Shown here: positions 6,320 to 13,678 of the stretch, piece by piece
Position numbering within the stretch: position 1 is the first letter of the stretch
Layout of the letters: the number at the start of each line of letters is the position of its first letter
From: an uncultured Oscillospiraceae bacterium
Lineage (GTDB): Bacteria > Bacillota > Clostridia > Oscillospirales > Ruminococcaceae
Length of the DNA stretch: 15,259 bases
Reading direction: 5' to 3'
Assembly (NCBI GenBank): GCA_900552845.1
Contig: USBC01000028.1
Coordinates: forward strand, 1-15,259
The notes under the pieces: model-generated
The model's input: only the letters and a program-made list of their open reading frames with translations
Told to the model about the DNA's origin: nothing
Database searches by the model: none
Made by a program: the position numbers and the translations under genes

Positions 6320-6606
6320 CGCCTAACGGCGTCGCAAAGTTTTTTGCTTGCCTTGGTTTGTACGCCTATCCGGCGGGGACTTCCTTTTGCTCGTGCAAAA
6401 GGAAGCAAAACACGCTCGGGGAGAACCCCGAGACCCCCGACGCTTGGCTGCGCTGGATACGAATGTTGTTTTTCTGCTGGCACAGAAAAACAAATCCGTA
6501 CGGCGCGCAGATGCGCTCCAAAGGTAGCCTGCGGCGGCATTTTTTCGCCCGCGCGCTGGAGCGCGAAGGGCGAACCACCACCCCTGTCCCCTCCTCTGAG
6601 GAGGGG
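6320..6606 (+). repeat. Modular hairpin repeat, copy A
   Basis: A chain of hairpins beginning with CGCCTAACGGCGTCGCAAAG. H1 is CTTCCTTTTGC/GCAAAAGGAAG (6380-6405). H2 is CTCGGGG/CCCCGAG (6415-6432). H3 is TTGTTTTTCTG/CAGAAAAACAA (6466-6493). Next come the palindrome CCGTACGG and GCGC/GCGC, then H5 CGCCC..GGGCG enclosing CGCGC/GCGCG, and H6 CCCCTCCTC/GAGGAGGGG (6588-6606). The whole unit recurs inverted at 13679-13970, and its first part recurs at 13333-13446. No coding potential is evident. It may be a non-autonomous mobile repeat or a structured RNA. Confidence 0.85.
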
Positions 6607-6609
6607 AAC

Positions 6610-6695
6610 TATAGTGCGGGTAGGCTAATACTTTTTAGTCTGTTTCCCCTTTCCTCGGCAAATCTCGTTCCCGCACCCTCTCACCGCGACCCGTT
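6610..6695 (+). repeat. About 80-bp direct repeat, copy 2
   Basis: Second copy of the unit at 6219-6299, with the same start (TATAGTGCG) and the same end (CACCGCGACCCGTT) and a diverged middle. It begins four bases after the hairpin repeat ends. Confidence 0.7.
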
Positions 6696-6943
6696 AGCCT
6701 CCAAAGCTCCCACTATCTCCCAAACTCGTAAACTTTTTATAAAATTTTGTGTTAATTCAACACTTTCATTGCAAATTTTCCTCGTTTCGTCCGGATTAGT
6801 GAGAGGGACTTCTCTTACCGGTAAATATCTTCCCCGTTCCGACCTGTGCCGCAGGTCGCTCTCGTCTTTCGCTTTTCCCATTTTCCCGCGTGCGCGCCTG
6901 TACGCGCGGGGAATCTCAATTCAGCCAAAAGGAGGTAGGCGGT

Positions 6944-9364
6944 TTGTCCCCTGTTGCCCGCGTGGCGGTGGAAAAAACCACCTGCCGTTTCGATAAATTA
7001 TTTGACTATGCCATTCCCGAAGGAATGGCTCTCACCGCCGGCGTCCGCGTCATGGTTCCCTTTGGTCGGGGCGGCAGAAGGGTGGGACTGGTGGTGGCGC
7101 TTGCCGATGCGCCGGAGAGCGATACCCCTCTCAAGCCCGTCGCCGCCGTTCTGGAGGAGGAACCCGTCCTCACCGAGGAGGGACTGTTCCTGCTGCGCTG
7201 GCTGCGTGAAAATACCTTCTGCACCTGGTTTGATGCTCTGTCGGTGCTCATTCCCGCCGGCTACGGTCTGCGGGGACTTATCGGCTGGTCACTGGTGCGG
7301 GGCGTCCCCCTGCCGGAGGCGCTCTCCCCCACCGAGCAGCAGGTGCTTTCTGCCCTGAAGCCCCGCCGCAAGGCAGTCGCCGCCGCCGAGCTGGCGGAAG
7401 CGCTGGGGCTTACCCTTGACGCCCTTCCGCTGGAACGGCTGGAGACCCTCGGGCTTCTCCGTCGGGAGGAGGTCGTGGAGCGCCGCATCGGGGATAAAAC
7501 CCTGCAAATGGTGCGGCTTTCCGGCACCGAGCCGGAGCGCCTGACCCCCAAGCAGCGGCAGGTTTACGAGCTGCTGGAGCAGGTCGGCTGCGGCAGCATT
7601 CGGGAGATCTGCTACTTTGCGGGTGTCACCCGCGGAGTGGTGGAAAAGCTGGTGCAGCAGGGCATTGCCGAAGCCTATGAGCAAGAGGTGCTGCGCACCC
7701 CTGTCAGTCGGGAAACCGTCCTGCCGGAGCCACCCCCCGCCCTTACCGAGGAACAATCCGCCGCGGTGGAAACGCTGTGGCAAGGCTTTGCGGAGGGCGG
7801 CAGAACGGGGCTTTTGTATGGCGTGACCGGCAGCGGAAAAACTGCTGTTTATCTCACCTTGGCGCACCGTGTTCTGGCAGAGGGACGGCGCTGCATCGTG
7901 CTGGTGCCGGAAATTTCCCTCACCCCGCAAACCATTCGCCGCTTTTTGGCGGCATTCGGCAGGCGGGTCGCCGTCATGCACAGCGCTCTCTCCCTCAGCG
8001 AGCGGCTGGACGAATACAAACGGATCCGCCGAGGTGAGGTCGATGTCGTGGTGGGCACCCGCTCCGCCGTCTTTGCGCCGGTGGAAAAGCTGGGGCTGAT
8101 CATCGTCGATGAGGAGCAGGAGCACACCTACCGCAGCGAAAAAGCCCCCCGCTACGATGCCGGAGAGATTGCCCGGCTGCGTGCCAGACGGCAGGGCGGA
8201 CTGTGTGTTTTAGCCTCCGCCACCCCCAGCATCGAAACGGCATACCGTGCCGAAAAAGGGGAATACCTGCTTGCCAAGCTGACCCACCGCTATGGCGGCG
8301 CACCGCTGCCCGACGTCACCATTCTGGATCTGCGGGAGCGGGCAATGGCTGCCGAGGCACTGAGCGAGGAGCTGTGTGAGGAGCTGATGCAGAACCTCGA
8401 CCGCGGGGAGCAAAGCATTCTCTTTGTGAACCGGCGGGGCTATTCCGCCACGGCGACCTGCATGAGCTGTCACCAGCCGCTGGAATGTCCCCATTGCTCC
8501 ATCAGTCTGAAATTCCACGCCGCCAACGGCCGACTGATGTGCCACTACTGTGGCTACAGCACCGAGGTGCCGAAGGCCTGCCCCCATTGCGGCAGTCGCC
8601 TGATGCGGTACTCCGGCGTCGGCACGCAAAAGGTGGAGGAGGCGCTGAAGCTCCGCTTTCCGCAGGCAAGGATCCTCCGCATGGATCAGGACACCACCAT
8701 GCGCAAGGACAGTCATCAAAAGCTCCTTTCCGCCTTTGGCAGAGGGGATTATGATATTCTTATCGGAACACAGATGGTCACCAAAGGACTGGATTTCCCC
8801 AAGGTGACGCTGGTGGGGGTGCTTGCCCCCGACCAAATGCTGTACGCCGATGATTTCCGCAGCTACGAGCACACCTTCAGTCTGATTACTCAGGTGGTGG
8901 GACGGGGCGGAAGGCGGGAGCTGCCCGGACGGGCATTTTTGCAGACCTACCAGCCCGATCACCCGGTGCTGACCGCCGCGGCAAGGCAGGATTACCCCGC
9001 CTTCTACAAAACCGAGGCGGAGACCCGCAAGCTGCTGCTGTATCCCCCGTTCTGCCGGCTGTACTGTCTGGGCTTTTGGGGAGAAAACGAAGCTGAGGTA
9101 AAGGCGGCGGGGCAGGCGGTGCTTGCTTTGCTGGAGCGGCTGCTGCCCGGAGAATATCCGGAGCTTCCCGTAAGGCTTTTGGGGCTGGCGCCGGCAAACG
9201 TGCTGCGGGTGGCGGGGCGTTACCGCTACAAGCTGATCATCAAGGGCAAAAACAGCCCCCGTATGCGGGAGCTGCTGTGGCGGCTTTACACCGAGCCGGA
9301 GCTGGCAGCCGTGATGCGGAATGTGACGCTGACCATCGACCCGAATTACGATTCCGATTTGTAA
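6944..9364 (+). CDS. priA: Primosomal protein N' (replication restart helicase)
   Basis: 3'-to-5' superfamily 2 helicase that rebuilds replication forks and loads the replicative helicase. It is 806 aa from TTG 6944, chosen because AGGAGG (6930-6935) lies eight bases upstream and the protein then begins SPVARVAVEKTTCRFDKLFDY, a normal PriA N-terminus; further upstream the frame runs through hairpin sequence. Order: N-terminal DNA-binding domain, winged helix, Walker A GVTGSGKT (293-300), DEEQ at 389-392 in place of the textbook DEEH, a zinc-binding insert with eight Cys between C506 and C549, then helicase motifs GTQMVTKGLDFPKV and QVVGRGGR. It is followed by a MITE-like element and def. The DEEQ form does not remove the catalytic acids, so the enzyme should be active. 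Confidence 0.96.
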   Translation: MSPVARVAVEKTTCRFDKLFDYAIPEGMALTAGVRVMVPFGRGGRRVGLVVALADAPESDTPLKPVAAVLEEEPVLTEEGLFLLRWLRENTFCTWFDALSVLIPAGYGLRGLIGWSLVRGVPLPEALSPTEQQVLSALKPRRKAVAAAELAEALGLTLDALPLERLETLGLLRREEVVERRIGDKTLQMVRLSGTEPERLTPKQRQVYELLEQVGCGSIREICYFAGVTRGVVEKLVQQGIAEAYEQEVLRTPVSRETVLPEPPPALTEEQSAAVETLWQGFAEGGRTGLLYGVTGSGKTAVYLTLAHRVLAEGRRCIVLVPEISLTPQTIRRFLAAFGRRVAVMHSALSLSERLDEYKRIRRGEVDVVVGTRSAVFAPVEKLGLIIVDEEQEHTYRSEKAPRYDAGEIARLRARRQGGLCVLASATPSIETAYRAEKGEYLLAKLTHRYGGAPLPDVTILDLRERAMAAEALSEELCEELMQNLDRGEQSILFVNRRGYSATATCMSCHQPLECPHCSISLKFHAANGRLMCHYCGYSTEVPKACPHCGSRLMRYSGVGTQKVEEALKLRFPQARILRMDQDTTMRKDSHQKLLSAFGRGDYDILIGTQMVTKGLDFPKVTLVGVLAPDQMLYADDFRSYEHTFSLITQVVGRGGRRELPGRAFLQTYQPDHPVLTAAARQDYPAFYKTEAETRKLLLYPPFCRLYCLGFWGENEAEVKAAGQAVLALLERLLPGEYPELPVRLLGLAPANVLRVAGRYRYKLIIKGKNSPRMRELLWRLYTEPELAAVMRNVTLTIDPNYDSDL

Positions 9365-9740
9365 GAGGCGAAAGAACCGCCGGATCATTTTACAGTTTAC
9401 CGAAAACGACCGCTTTCTGCGGTAACTATACCTTCACTTGACAAGGACATACACGCTTTTCGACGGCGCAAATCAGCGCTGACTGCGTCATCGAGCCTTG
9501 AAATACGCAAGTATTCCTGCGGCTCTCTTCCTTGTCATCATCTGATTTTCCCACGTCGAAAAGTCCTACGGAGTTTTTGCGCAGCAGAAATGCCGTAGGG
9601 GGAAGTGCGGTGAAGATGGCAGGCTGGCGCCTGTCGATGAGCCGCACAATGCCATACGGCATTTATGCCCGCAAAAACCGTATGTGCTCTTGTCAAGTGA
9701 AGGTATCCAAAATCCATACTCTGCTAAGGAGGTGCTTTTT
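9365..9740. other. Gap between priA and def, mostly a structured repeat
   Basis: It contains no supportable gene. A hairpin AGTTTACCG/CGGTAACT (about 9393-9427, enclosing the smaller ACCGC/GCGGT 9409-9423) follows priA without a T run. The rest is the inverted-repeat element 9428-9706, and then the def ribosome binding site. Confidence 0.7.
9428..9706. repeat. MITE-like element with 18-bp terminal inverted repeats
   Basis: The ends are perfect complements: ATACCTTCACTTGACAAG (9428-9445) and CTTGTCAAGTGAAGGTAT (9689-9706). Inside are two separate closed domains. Domain 1 is CTTTTCGACG (9456-9465) with CGTCGAAAAG (9554-9563), then AAATCAG/CTGATTT, GAGCC/GGCTC, and an AATAC-GCAA-GTATT tetraloop hairpin (9502-9515). 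Domain 2 is TACGG and GTTTTTGCG (9567-9581) with CGCAAAAAC and CCGTA (9670-9682), then AAATGCCGTA/TACGGCATTT, GTGCGG/CCGCAC and CAGGC/GCCTG at the tip. The overall plan is a three-way junction. No transposase is present and no clear target-site duplication is seen. Confidence 0.8.
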
Positions 9741-10220
9741 GTGGCACTGAGAAATATTGTGACCGAAAAAGAGGCAAGGCTGCGCAAGGTAAGCCGCCCT
9801 GTGGAAAAATTTGATGAGCGGCTGTGGACGCTGCTGGACGATATGGCGGATACTATGTACCATGCCGATGGCGTGGGCATTGCCGGCGTGCAGGTGGGCG
9901 TGCTGCGCCGCGTCTTTGTGGTGGATATCGGCGAGGGACTGACCGAATTTATCAATCCCACCATCACTGCCCGAAGCGGCGAGCAGGACGGCATGGAGGG
10001 CTGCCTTTCCTCCCCCGGTGAGTTCGGGCTGGTGGTGCGCCCCGAAAAGGTGACCGTCACCGCCTTTGACCGCCACGGCAAGCCCTTTACCATGGACGCC
10101 GAGGGCTTTTTGGCACGCGCCATCTGCCACGAAAACGACCATCTGGACGGACATATTTTCAAGGATATTACCCACCATATGCTCACCGAAGAGGAGCTGC
10201 AGAACTGGGACGAGGAGTGA
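9741..10220 (+). CDS. def: Peptide deformylase
   Basis: Metalloenzyme that removes the formyl group from the initiator methionine of nascent proteins. It is 159 aa from GTG 9741, which has AAGGAGG (9726-9732) eight bases upstream; earlier in-frame starts lie in the inverted-repeat element. All three family motifs are present: GVGIAGVQ (44-51, with Gly where Ala is usual), EGCLS (86-90, metal ligand C88) and HENDH (130-134, ligands H130 and H134, catalytic E131). It is followed after six bases by fmt, which makes the opposite modification, and the two are almost always paired. The upstream MITE-like element ends 20 bases before the ribosome binding site, so any promoter or readthrough signal for def lies in or before it. 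Confidence 0.96.
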   Translation: MALRNIVTEKEARLRKVSRPVEKFDERLWTLLDDMADTMYHADGVGIAGVQVGVLRRVFVVDIGEGLTEFINPTITARSGEQDGMEGCLSSPGEFGLVVRPEKVTVTAFDRHGKPFTMDAEGFLARAICHENDHLDGHIFKDITHHMLTEEELQNWDEE

Positions 10221-10226
10221 TACAGC

Positions 10227-11144
10227 ATGAGGATCGTTTTTATGGGAACACCGGACTTTGCGGTGCCCTGCCTGCAAAGAATTCTGGACGACGGGCACGA
10301 GGTACCGGCGGTCTTTACCCAGCCGGATAAGCCGGTGGGACGCCATGCCACACTGACCCCGCCGCCGGTAAAGCGGCTGGCGCAGGAGCACAAAATCCCC
10401 GTTTATCAGCCCACCAAAATGCGGGACGGCACCGTTGCCGCCCAGCTGCGGGAGCTGGCGCCGGACTGTCTGGTGGTGGTCGCCTACGGGCGGATCCTGC
10501 CGCAGGCGATTCTTGACGTGCCGCCCAAGGGCTGCATCAATATCCACGGCTCGCTGCTGCCCAAATACCGGGGCGCTGCGCCGATCCAGTGGAGCGTCAT
10601 CAACGGCGAAGCCGTTACCGGCGTGACCAGTATGTTTATGGACGCCGGCATGGATACCGGCAATATCATCGATACCATCACCACCCCCATCGGGGAGAAT
10701 GAGACGGCAGGCGAGCTGTTTGACCGGCTGGCGCCGCTGGGCGCAGAGCTTTTAAGCCGCACCCTGCGCTCCGTTGCCAACGGGACAGTGCAAAGCACCC
10801 CGCAGGACAACGACAAAGCCACCATGGCGCCGATGCTGGAAAAAGCCATGGGCAGGCTGGACTTTACCCTGCCCGCCGGAGTGCTGCACAACCATATCCG
10901 CGGCATGAACCCGTGGCCCGGCTGCTTCTGCACGGCAGGCGGCAAAATGCTGAAGATCCATGAGAGCCGTGTGGCAGAAGGGCGTGGGAAAGCCGGTGAG
11001 CTGCTATCCTCTGATCCGGTGACGGTTGCCTGCGGCGAGGGTGCCCTGCAGTTTATCACCGTACAGCCGGAGGGCAAGCCCCGCATGGCAGCCGCCGACT
11101 GGCTGCGCGGCGCACGGCTGCAAAAGGGCGAGTGCTTGGAGTAA
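10227..11144 (+). CDS. fmt: Methionyl-tRNA formyltransferase
   Basis: Transfers a formyl group from 10-formyltetrahydrofolate to Met-tRNAfMet for translation initiation. It is 305 aa, standard length. The N-terminus MRIVFMGTPDFAVPCL is typical. The catalytic triad residues are N105 and H107 (NIHGSLLPKYRGAAPIQ, the folate-binding signature) and D143 in GMDTG. The C-terminal tRNA-binding barrel covers about 205-305. The start ATG at 10227 has GAGGAG in the end of def, nine bases away. It directly follows def in one unit. After its stop come an inverted copy of the short repeat and a GC hairpin, then the zinc peptidase. Confidence 0.97.
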   Translation: MRIVFMGTPDFAVPCLQRILDDGHEVPAVFTQPDKPVGRHATLTPPPVKRLAQEHKIPVYQPTKMRDGTVAAQLRELAPDCLVVVAYGRILPQAILDVPPKGCINIHGSLLPKYRGAAPIQWSVINGEAVTGVTSMFMDAGMDTGNIIDTITTPIGENETAGELFDRLAPLGAELLSRTLRSVANGTVQSTPQDNDKATMAPMLEKAMGRLDFTLPAGVLHNHIRGMNPWPGCFCTAGGKMLKIHESRVAEGRGKAGELLSSDPVTVACGEGALQFITVQPEGKPRMAAADWLRGARLQKGECLE

Positions 11145-11178
11145 AACGGATCGTGGCGAGAGGGTGCGGGAGCACTAT
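11145..11178 (-). repeat. Short repeat, inverted and shortened relative of 6219-6299
   Basis: Read on the - strand it gives TAGTGC, TCCCGCACCCTCTCGCCACG and ATCCGTT, matching the start and end of the 80-bp unit with the middle missing. It begins directly after the fmt stop. The left strand also pairs with CTCCCCTGCCAC (11181-11192), which could form a weak terminator-like hairpin. Confidence 0.55.
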
Positions 11179-11239
11179 TTCTCCCCTGCCACAATTTACA
11201 TTTTCTTCATAAATTGGGAACGGGCGGGACAAAATAATC

Positions 11240-11248
11240 TGATAGAAT
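11240..11248 (+). promoter_or_regulatory. Possible extended -10 promoter for the zinc peptidase gene
   Basis: TGATAGAAT repeats exactly the extended -10 sequence seen before yicC (4093-4101). No good -35 lies at the right distance: TTGGGA at 11214 is too far. It would give a leader with the hairpin GTGCC/GGCAC (11265-11277). Confidence 0.4.
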
Positions 11249-11304
11249 AATACTGAAAAATTTTGTGCCTGCGGCACAGATTGCAACATAAGGAGGCGTG
11301 CTAC

Positions 11305-12009
11305 ATGCCGATGGGCTATTACTACGGCTATGATTACACCTGGTACCTGCTGGTGCTGCCGGTTTTCTTGCTGGCGCTGTGGGCACAGTTCAAGGTAAAG
11401 GCGACTTATTCCAAATACTCCAAGGTGCGAAGCCTGCGCGGACGCACCGCTGCCGAGGTCGCCCGGCAGATCCTGAACGACCACGGGCTGAACTATGTGC
11501 AGGTGGATATGATAAACGGCGAGCTGACCGATAACTACGACCCGCGCAGCAACATCGTGCACCTTTCACAGGGCGTTTATAACAGCACCTCCATTGCCGC
11601 CATCGGCGTGGCGGCGCACGAGTGCGGTCACGCCGTACAACACGCCGAGGAATACGGGCCCTTAAAGCTGCGCAGCGCCATTATCCCCGTTACCAATATC
11701 GGCTCTACCCTTTCCATTCCCATCTTTTTTCTGGGGCTTTTGATGAACTTCACCCTGCTGATGAACATCGGTATCCTGCTGTTCGGGCTGGTGGCGGTGT
11801 TCCAGCTTATCACCCTGCCGGTGGAATTTAACGCAAGCCGGCGGGCGCTTGCCACCATTGAGGAACGCGGTCTGTTGACCGAGGACGAGGCGCGGGGCGC
11901 CAAAAAGGTGCTTTCCGCCGCTGCCCTTACCTATGTGGCGGCGCTTGCCTCCTCTCTGGCGCAGCTGCTGCGGCTTGTCATCATCAGCCGCGGCAGAAGC
12001 AGGGATTGA
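11305..12009 (+). CDS. YugP-type membrane zinc metallopeptidase
   Basis: Membrane protease-like protein of 234 aa, full length for the YugP (peptidase M48-like, DUF/Zn-peptidase 2) family. The start ATG at 11305 has AAGGAGG at 11290-11296, eight bases away. An N-terminal membrane segment (about 13-29) is followed by a cytoplasmic domain with the zinc site H105-E106-C-G-H109 (AAHECGHAVQH). The probable third ligand is E174 in LPVEFNASRRA, between membrane segments at about 133-172 and a last one at 206-226. The physiological substrate of the family is not established to my knowledge. It lies between fmt and rsmB, a position often taken by this gene in Clostridia, and ends four bases before rsmB. 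Confidence 0.9.
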   Translation: MPMGYYYGYDYTWYLLVLPVFLLALWAQFKVKATYSKYSKVRSLRGRTAAEVARQILNDHGLNYVQVDMINGELTDNYDPRSNIVHLSQGVYNSTSIAAIGVAAHECGHAVQHAEEYGPLKLRSAIIPVTNIGSTLSIPIFFLGLLMNFTLLMNIGILLFGLVAVFQLITLPVEFNASRRALATIEERGLLTEDEARGAKKVLSAAALTYVAALASSLAQLLRLVIISRGRSRD

Positions 12010-12013
12010 TGCG

Positions 12014-13294
12014 ATGGCGGACGCAAGACTGACCGCCCTGCGGGGGCTTTCTGAGGTCTTTGGGCAGGGGGGCTACTCCAATCTGGTGCTGGAGAGCCTG
12101 ATGCGGAACAATCAATTGAACGGACAGGAGCGTGCCTTTTGCACCGCGCTGTTTTATGGCGTGGTGGAACGGCGCATCACGCTGGACTGGGTGCTGGGAC
12201 GCTATTCCCGTCAGCCGGTGGAAAAGCTCTCCCCTGCCGTAAGAGATATCCTGCGCATGGCAGTGTATCAGCTACTGTACATGCCCTCGGTGCCGGAAAG
12301 CGCCGCCGTGAACGAAGCGGTAAAGGAGACCCGTCAAAGGAAGGTTGCCTCTGCCGCCGGATATGTCAACGGCGTGCTGCGTGCTTTTTTGCGGGACGGT
12401 AAAAAAATTGCCCTGCCGCGGGATCCGCTTCTTGCCCTTTCGGTCGAATATTCGGTGCCGAAGGCGCTTATTGCGCTATGGCAGCAAAGCTACGGTGAGG
12501 AAAAAGCCAAAGCCATTTTAGCCGGAAGCGAGACCCCTGCGCCGCTTTTTATCCGGGTAAACACCTGTAAAACCACAGCGGCAGCGCTCAAGGCCCGCCT
12601 TATCGAGGACGGCATTACCGCTGAGGAAACAACCGTGGAGCATGCGCTGCGGCTGATCGACGCCGGTGATGTGACCCGCCTTGAGGCGTTCCGGGAGGGA
12701 TTGTTCCATGTACAGGATCTTTCCAGCCAGAAATGTGCCGCCGCACTGGGCGTGCAGGCGGGGCATCGGGTGCTGGACGTCTGCTCTGCGCCGGGCGGCA
12801 AGAGCTTTACGCTGGCGGAAATGATGGACGACACCGGCAGCCTGCTGGCGATGGATCTGTACCCCAACCGGCTGCGGCTGGTGGAGGACGGCGCTGCCCG
12901 TTTGGGGCTGCACTGCATCAAAACGCAGGCAAGAGACGCCCAAATTTATGATAATTCTCTGGGAGTATTTGACCGTATCCTATGTGATGTGGTATGCTCC
13001 GGTTACGGGGTCATTCGGCGCAAGCCGGAGATCCGCTATAAAGACCCAGCGGAGGAGGCGGCGCTGCCTGAGACGCAGCTTGCCATTCTGACTGCCTCCT
13101 CCCGATCCCTTGCCTGCGGGGGGCGGCTGGTATACTCCACCTGCACGCTGAACCCCGCCGAAAACGAAGGCGTAGTGGAGCGGTTCCTGCGGGAAAATAC
13201 CGACTACGCCCTGTGCGGCGAGCCGGTAACCTGCCTGCCGGAGCAAAACGGCGGGGACGGGTTCTTCTATGCGGTGGTGGAGCGGAGACTGTAA
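12014..13294 (+). CDS. rsmB: 16S rRNA m5C967 methyltransferase
   Basis: Methylates cytosine 967 (E. coli numbering) of 16S rRNA with S-adenosylmethionine. It is 426 aa. Start ATG 12014, four bases after the peptidase stop, with AGGG upstream; the coding frame also runs open into the previous gene, but homology begins with ADARLTALRGL. The N-terminal NusB-like RNA-binding domain covers about 1-130. The methyltransferase domain has motif I LDVCSAPGGKS (254-264), motif IV CDVVCSG (324-330) and motif VI STCTLNPAEN with the catalytic C377. Motif IV normally reads D-x-P-C; here Val327 replaces the Pro next to the release cysteine C328. It is flanked downstream by two hairpin repeats. Confidence 0.95.
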   Translation: MADARLTALRGLSEVFGQGGYSNLVLESLMRNNQLNGQERAFCTALFYGVVERRITLDWVLGRYSRQPVEKLSPAVRDILRMAVYQLLYMPSVPESAAVNEAVKETRQRKVASAAGYVNGVLRAFLRDGKKIALPRDPLLALSVEYSVPKALIALWQQSYGEEKAKAILAGSETPAPLFIRVNTCKTTAAALKARLIEDGITAEETTVEHALRLIDAGDVTRLEAFREGLFHVQDLSSQKCAAALGVQAGHRVLDVCSAPGGKSFTLAEMMDDTGSLLAMDLYPNRLRLVEDGAARLGLHCIKTQARDAQIYDNSLGVFDRILCDVVCSGYGVIRRKPEIRYKDPAEEAALPETQLAILTASSRSLACGGRLVYSTCTLNPAENEGVVERFLRENTDYALCGEPVTCLPEQNGGDGFFYAVVERRL

Positions 13295-13332
13295 ATGCTT
13301 GCGGGTTGTTATGGTGATGGTTTGCTGTCACC

Positions 13333-13570
13333 TGCCGGCGGGGCAAAGTCTTTTAGATAGCTTAATTTGCACGCCTATCCGGCGGGGACTTCCTTTTGCT
13401 CGTGCAAAAGGAAGCAAAACACGCTCGGGGATACCCCGAGACCCCACGCACCGGAACGCCCGCTCGGAACGGCTGCACCGTCCCGAAGCGTGGGCTAAAC
13501 GGTGCTTATAAGGGGCTGTGGGCACATCTGCCCCCTTCCCCTCCCCTCCCCCGAAGCGGGGGAGGGAGTT
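13333..13570 (+). repeat. Modular hairpin repeat, partial or variant copy B
   Basis: GGCAAAGTC and then ACGCCTATCCGGCGGGGA align with copy A. H1 (13389-13414) is identical to copy A, and H2 is CTCGGGG/CCCCGAG with a 2-nt-shorter inner loop. After about 13442 the modules differ: CCCACGC (13443-13449) with GCGTGGG (13488-13494), then a GGGCA/TGCCC stem, and a final CCCTCCCCC/GGGGGAGGG hairpin (13544-13566) in the position of H6. Confidence 0.75.
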
Positions 13571-13678
13571 CCTATCCCAATCACTGCTTACCTTACTCTT
13601 GCGCTCGGCAAGTGCCGACTGCTATGGGGGCATAGGGGGAAGTTGATTTATAAGTGTTAGCCTGCTATTGGCTTAGTC

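Larger units (their letters stand above)
6213..6943. other. Repeat-filled gap between rpoZ and priA
   Basis: About 730 bp without a gene I can support; the frames open here run through the repeats and show no protein-like pattern. It holds a modular hairpin repeat (6320-6606) between two copies of an 80-bp direct repeat, then an AT-richer stretch (6715-6790) containing the small inverted repeat GTGTT/AACAC (6749-6763). After that come two GC hairpins, GACCTG/CAGGTC (6841-6857) and a strong CCCGCG/CGCGGG stem (6885-6910), just before the priA ribosome binding site. No clear promoter is seen. coaBC, expected here, is missing. Confidence 0.7.

Noticed and set aside
6223..6996. A 257-codon + strand frame between rpoZ and priA
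   Set aside because: It is made of the hairpin repeats and 80-bp repeats read through in one frame and ends inside priA in another frame. Similar peptides arise from copies B and C only because the DNA repeats.
8210..9388. A 392-codon - strand frame inside priA
   Set aside because: Antisense to conserved PriA motifs including the zinc-binding and helicase regions; no ribosome binding site or domain pattern. The same holds for the 278-codon - frame at 7289-8125.
9428..9706. Complete insertion sequence
   Set aside because: Terminal inverted repeats are perfect, but the interior has no transposase frame and no convincing target-site duplication.
9566..10547. Long - strand frames antisense to def and the start of fmt
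   Set aside because: def and fmt have intact catalytic motifs, good ribosome binding sites and the expected pairing; the antisense frames show none of these.
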